Positions 61,131 through 64,000 of a DNA stretch of 64,000 nucleotides are shown in pieces (within the stretch, counting starts at the first letter, position 1; the number at the start of each line of letters is the position of its first letter). Below the pieces are notes generated by a model, which did not search any database, had not been told where the DNA came from, and was given only the letters and a program-made list of their open reading frames with translations. Source of the stretch: an uncultured Acetatifactor sp. (GTDB taxonomy: Bacteria; Bacillota; Clostridia; Lachnospirales; Lachnospiraceae); the NCBI GenBank assembly GCA_910577665.1, contig CAJTOJ010000011.1, positions 1 to 64,000 on the forward strand, given 5' to 3'. Position numbers and translations under genes: made by a program.

Positions 61131-63857
61131 ATGAAAATATATCATTTGCAGGTTGACAATAAAAGGGATAATCTCACAGTGGATTGCCAGAATCCTGTCT
61201 TCGGGTGGCGGGTGGAAGCGGAAGAAGGAGAGACGGACATCCGGCAGAGAAGCTACCAGATCCAGGTATGGGACGCACAGGGCAGGGAGGCCTGGGACAG
61301 TGGACGGGTGGAATCTCCCGGAATGTGCAGCATCCCTTATGGGGGAAGGACACTTCGGTCCAGCGAATGTTTTATCTGGCAGGTGACCTGCTGGCTGGAG
61401 TACCATGCAAGACTGGAAGAGGTCACTACAGTCCTTGAAGAAGGCAACAGGGAACCGGTAAGTGGCAGGAAACTCTGTAAGGTGAAGAGCGAAAAAGCAT
61501 GGTTTGAGACGGGGCTGTTTGCCAGAGAAGACTGGAAAGGCGTGTTTATTGGGGAGAGGGAGGATCATGTCTATCATCTTTATCGCAAAATCTTTTCCTG
61601 CGGAGAGCAGGCCCCCGGTGCATCCAGGGTGAAAAAGGCAAAGCTCTATATCTGCGGCCTGGGGCATTTTGTGTGCTGGATGAACGGGAACAGGGTGTCT
61701 GACCACGAACTGGAACCGGGATGGACGGTCTATGACAAGACCTGCCAGTATGTGGCTTACGATGTGACAGAAAAGATCCTGCCAGGGGACAATGCTGTCC
61801 TGGTCAAGCTGGGAGACGGCATGTTCCATGTACCAGGGGGCAGGTATGTGTATTACCCGCGTTCCTATGGGAAAGCCAGGCTGCTGTTCCAGTTAGAGAT
61901 CACGTACACAGATGGAAGCAGACAGTTTGTGGTGTCAGATGCTTCCTGGCGCATGACCAGAAGCCCCATTCAGTTCTGCTGCATCTATGGCGGGGAAGAT
62001 TACGACGGCAGACTGTGGAAGCAGGAGTACCTGTATGCCGATGGGAGGAAGTCCCCGGCGGGGGACACACAGGAAGGGGGAGCAATGTCCCAGACGGTAT
62101 CGGAATCCCCCGGGAAGACGATCTGGGAGCCGGTCTGGTGTGTGGCTTTTCCCAAAGGAGAAATCCGGGCTATGCAGCAGGAACCCATCAAGGTGATGGA
62201 AACCTATGAACCGGTGGACATCCGGCAGGTGGAGGAGGACGTATGGCTGTATGACCTGGGGACGAATTTCTCTGGCTGGGCAAGGATCCGGCTTCACACC
62301 AACGGCCATATGGCCGGAAGAAAGGTGGTCCTGTCCACAGCGGAGAAACTGGGCCCGGACGGGCGCATTGACCAGAGTGTCACAGGGAAAGGATATGCCT
62401 GGACATACATCCTAAATGAGGAGACAGAACAGGAATTTGCTCCGGATTTTACGTATACCGGGTTCCGGTATGTGGAGGTGAAGGGGGCAGTACCGCACAG
62501 CGTCCCCTGCCCGGCAGCCTCCCCCATCCTCACCAGTCTGACAGGGGAATTCCTCTATCCGGATGTGGAACAGGCAGGGGCTTTCTGGTGTTCCAACGAA
62601 CTGTTCAATGACATCCACAGGATCGTGCTCCAGGCTATCAAGAGCAATACCAAGAGCTATTTTACGGACTGTCCACACAGGGAGAAGCTGGGATGGCTGG
62701 AGCAGACCCATCTCATCGGTCCGTCTATCATGTACAATCTGAATGTTCACAAGCTCTATGAGAAGGTGGAGGGGGACATGGCAGATGCCCAGAGGGACAG
62801 CGGTCTGGTGCCGGATATATGTCCGGAGTACGTCACTGGTTTTGAGAGATGGCATCAGGGATTTCTGGACTCCCCGGAGTGGGGCAGCGCCTGCATCCTG
62901 AATCCCTGGTATGTGTACAAACGGTATGGGGATATATCTTTGCTGAGGCGGTATTATGGCGTGATGAGGCGGTATCTGGACTATCTGGGGGGCAAGACCC
63001 ATCACCAGGTGCTGCACCATGGATTGGGGGACTGGCTGGACATCGGACCCTGCCCGCCCCATTCCCAGAATACCCCGGTGCCGGTGGTAGCCACCTGTAT
63101 CTACTACTATGACTTGAAAGTCATGGAACAGGTGGCAGGGCTTCTGGGATATGACAGGGATGCGGCAGAATACCGGCAGCGGATGGAGCGGGTATATGAG
63201 GAGTATAACCTGCAGTTTCTGGATGACCAGACAGGCAGGTATGCCACAGGCAGCCAGGCGGCCCAGGCCATGAGTCTGATGGTGGGCCTGGTGCCGGCAC
63301 AGTATGAGGAGAAGGCAGTCCGGACGCTGAAGGAGGATGTGGTGAAACGGGGCTATGCCATCACGGCCGGGGATGTGGGACATCCTTTTCTGATAGCAGC
63401 GCTGCGAAAATACGGTATGTCGGATGTGCTGAACCGCATGACCAATGTAACGGACAAGCCAGGATATGGTTACCAGGTGGCAAATGGCGCCACTACCCTT
63501 ACGGAGGACTGGGATGGTCCGGATCCAGCCGGGATGCACGGCTCCCAGAATCATCTGATGCTGGGCAGTATTGAGGAGTGGTTTTATGGCTCCATAGGAG
63601 GCGTGGAGCTGGTCCGGGATGATCTGCCGTTTGACCAGATCCGTATAGTGCCCCATCCGGAGGAAGGTGTGGACCAGGCAAAGGTGTGGACCATGCACCC
63701 GTATGGAAGAATCGCCGTGGACTGGCAGAGAACAGACCACAGGGTGGAAGTGACGGTGCAGATTCCACCCAATGTGACAGCATTTCTGGAATCCCCCAGG
63801 GGACAGGTATTTGGGCAGGTGGGAAGCGGCCACCATAGATACAGCTTTGAGGGGTAG
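61131..63857 (+). CDS. GH78 family alpha-L-rhamnosidase
   Basis: 908 residues, the family's usual size. N-terminal beta-sandwich and jelly-roll domains (about 1-440; LYICGLGHFVCWMNGNRVSD), then the (alpha/alpha)6 barrel. The catalytic region has TDCPHREKLGWLEQTH (Asp513 region), a variant of the more common DxPQRDERLGW motif, and NGATTLTEDWDG with the second Glu. C-terminal beta domain from about 800. No signal peptide. Releases alpha-L-rhamnose from imported pectin fragments or glycosides. GGGGG precedes the ATG. Ends 143 bases before the window end. Confidence 0.93.
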   Translation: MKIYHLQVDNKRDNLTVDCQNPVFGWRVEAEEGETDIRQRSYQIQVWDAQGREAWDSGRVESPGMCSIPYGGRTLRSSECFIWQVTCWLEYHARLEEVTTVLEEGNREPVSGRKLCKVKSEKAWFETGLFAREDWKGVFIGEREDHVYHLYRKIFSCGEQAPGASRVKKAKLYICGLGHFVCWMNGNRVSDHELEPGWTVYDKTCQYVAYDVTEKILPGDNAVLVKLGDGMFHVPGGRYVYYPRSYGKARLLFQLEITYTDGSRQFVVSDASWRMTRSPIQFCCIYGGEDYDGRLWKQEYLYADGRKSPAGDTQEGGAMSQTVSESPGKTIWEPVWCVAFPKGEIRAMQQEPIKVMETYEPVDIRQVEEDVWLYDLGTNFSGWARIRLHTNGHMAGRKVVLSTAEKLGPDGRIDQSVTGKGYAWTYILNEETEQEFAPDFTYTGFRYVEVKGAVPHSVPCPAASPILTSLTGEFLYPDVEQAGAFWCSNELFNDIHRIVLQAIKSNTKSYFTDCPHREKLGWLEQTHLIGPSIMYNLNVHKLYEKVEGDMADAQRDSGLVPDICPEYVTGFERWHQGFLDSPEWGSACILNPWYVYKRYGDISLLRRYYGVMRRYLDYLGGKTHHQVLHHGLGDWLDIGPCPPHSQNTPVPVVATCIYYYDLKVMEQVAGLLGYDRDAAEYRQRMERVYEEYNLQFLDDQTGRYATGSQAAQAMSLMVGLVPAQYEEKAVRTLKEDVVKRGYAITAGDVGHPFLIAALRKYGMSDVLNRMTNVTDKPGYGYQVANGATTLTEDWDGPDPAGMHGSQNHLMLGSIEEWFYGSIGGVELVRDDLPFDQIRIVPHPEEGVDQAKVWTMHPYGRIAVDWQRTDHRVEVTVQIPPNVTAFLESPRGQVFGQVGSGHHRYSFEG

Positions 63858-63945
63858 GCCTCCAGAAGGGATTCTGCCAGGAGAGGTGGAGATTTTACAG
63901 ACATTCCGGAGAGTTTCGTGACAATACTACAGAAATTTATATCTC

Positions 63946-63963
63946 ATCAGAAAATTTTCTGAT
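63946..63963. promoter_or_regulatory. Perfect 18-bp palindrome near window end
   Basis: ATCAGAAAATTTTCTGAT reads the same on both strands. It lies in an AT-rich gap after GH78, upstream of whatever follows the window, and could be an operator. No gene context to test it. Confidence 0.4.
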
Positions 63964-64000
63964 TTCCGGCAGAAGGGATTTCCGATAAACTGGGAATAAG

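Overview
The window reads as chromosome of a spore-forming gut Clostridia, most likely a Lachnospiraceae: moderately GC-rich coding DNA, strong AGGAGG ribosome sites, an orphan spoVAE, a single-chain clostridial PurL, YesM/YesN-type two-component systems and LplB/YtcP-type sugar permeases. Genus assignment is inference from style.

Region by region. 1-14.7 kb is mostly housekeeping: a small unknown protein, a TetR regulator, purL, an ECF-like sigma factor fused to a membrane-anchored extracytoplasmic module with two small genes behind near-identical ECF-type promoters, then carA-carB and an Fe/Mn superoxide dismutase. 15-16.7 kb holds a small unknown gene and a SpoIID/peptidoglycan-binding protein. 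16.9-32.5 kb is a carbohydrate locus: YesL-like protein, response regulator and histidine kinase (reverse), then permease, permease, solute-binding lipoprotein, a large two-part enzyme ending in GH105, GH28, a GH94 phosphorylase and an SGNH esterase. 32.6-38.6 kb is mixed: an AT-richer LysR gene, two decayed gene remnants, ridA, a shikimate-kinase-like protein, an EamA transporter, spoVAE, an AraC regulator and a GNAT. 38.8-64 kb is a second, larger carbohydrate locus: GH2, AraC, Gfo/Idh/MocA dehydrogenase, Asp/Glu-racemase-like protein, GH127, DUF1537 kinase, BKACE-type cleavage enzyme, SASA esterase, GH29, then a reverse kinase-regulator-solute-binding operon facing a permease-permease-solute-binding operon and a GH78.

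How it fits: none of the glycosidases has a visible signal peptide, so both loci look like import-then-digest systems. Two-component regulators sense an oligosaccharide, the ABC systems import it, and cytoplasmic GH105/GH28/GH94/GH2/GH127/GH29/GH78 enzymes plus esterases take it apart. The combination of galacturonan-, rhamnose-, fucose- and beta-L-arabinofuranose-directed enzymes with esterases points to a complex pectin (rhamnogalacturonan I or II), which is inference. The racemase/GH127/DUF1537/BKACE run suggests an unusual sugar-acid route.

Between genes are two repeat families worth attention: a small transposon-like element (137 bp, 12-bp terminal inverted repeats, 8-bp target duplication) with a second copy cut by the window start, and a four-copy multi-hairpin repeat whose arms show compensatory changes and which sits between genes of the second ABC operon.
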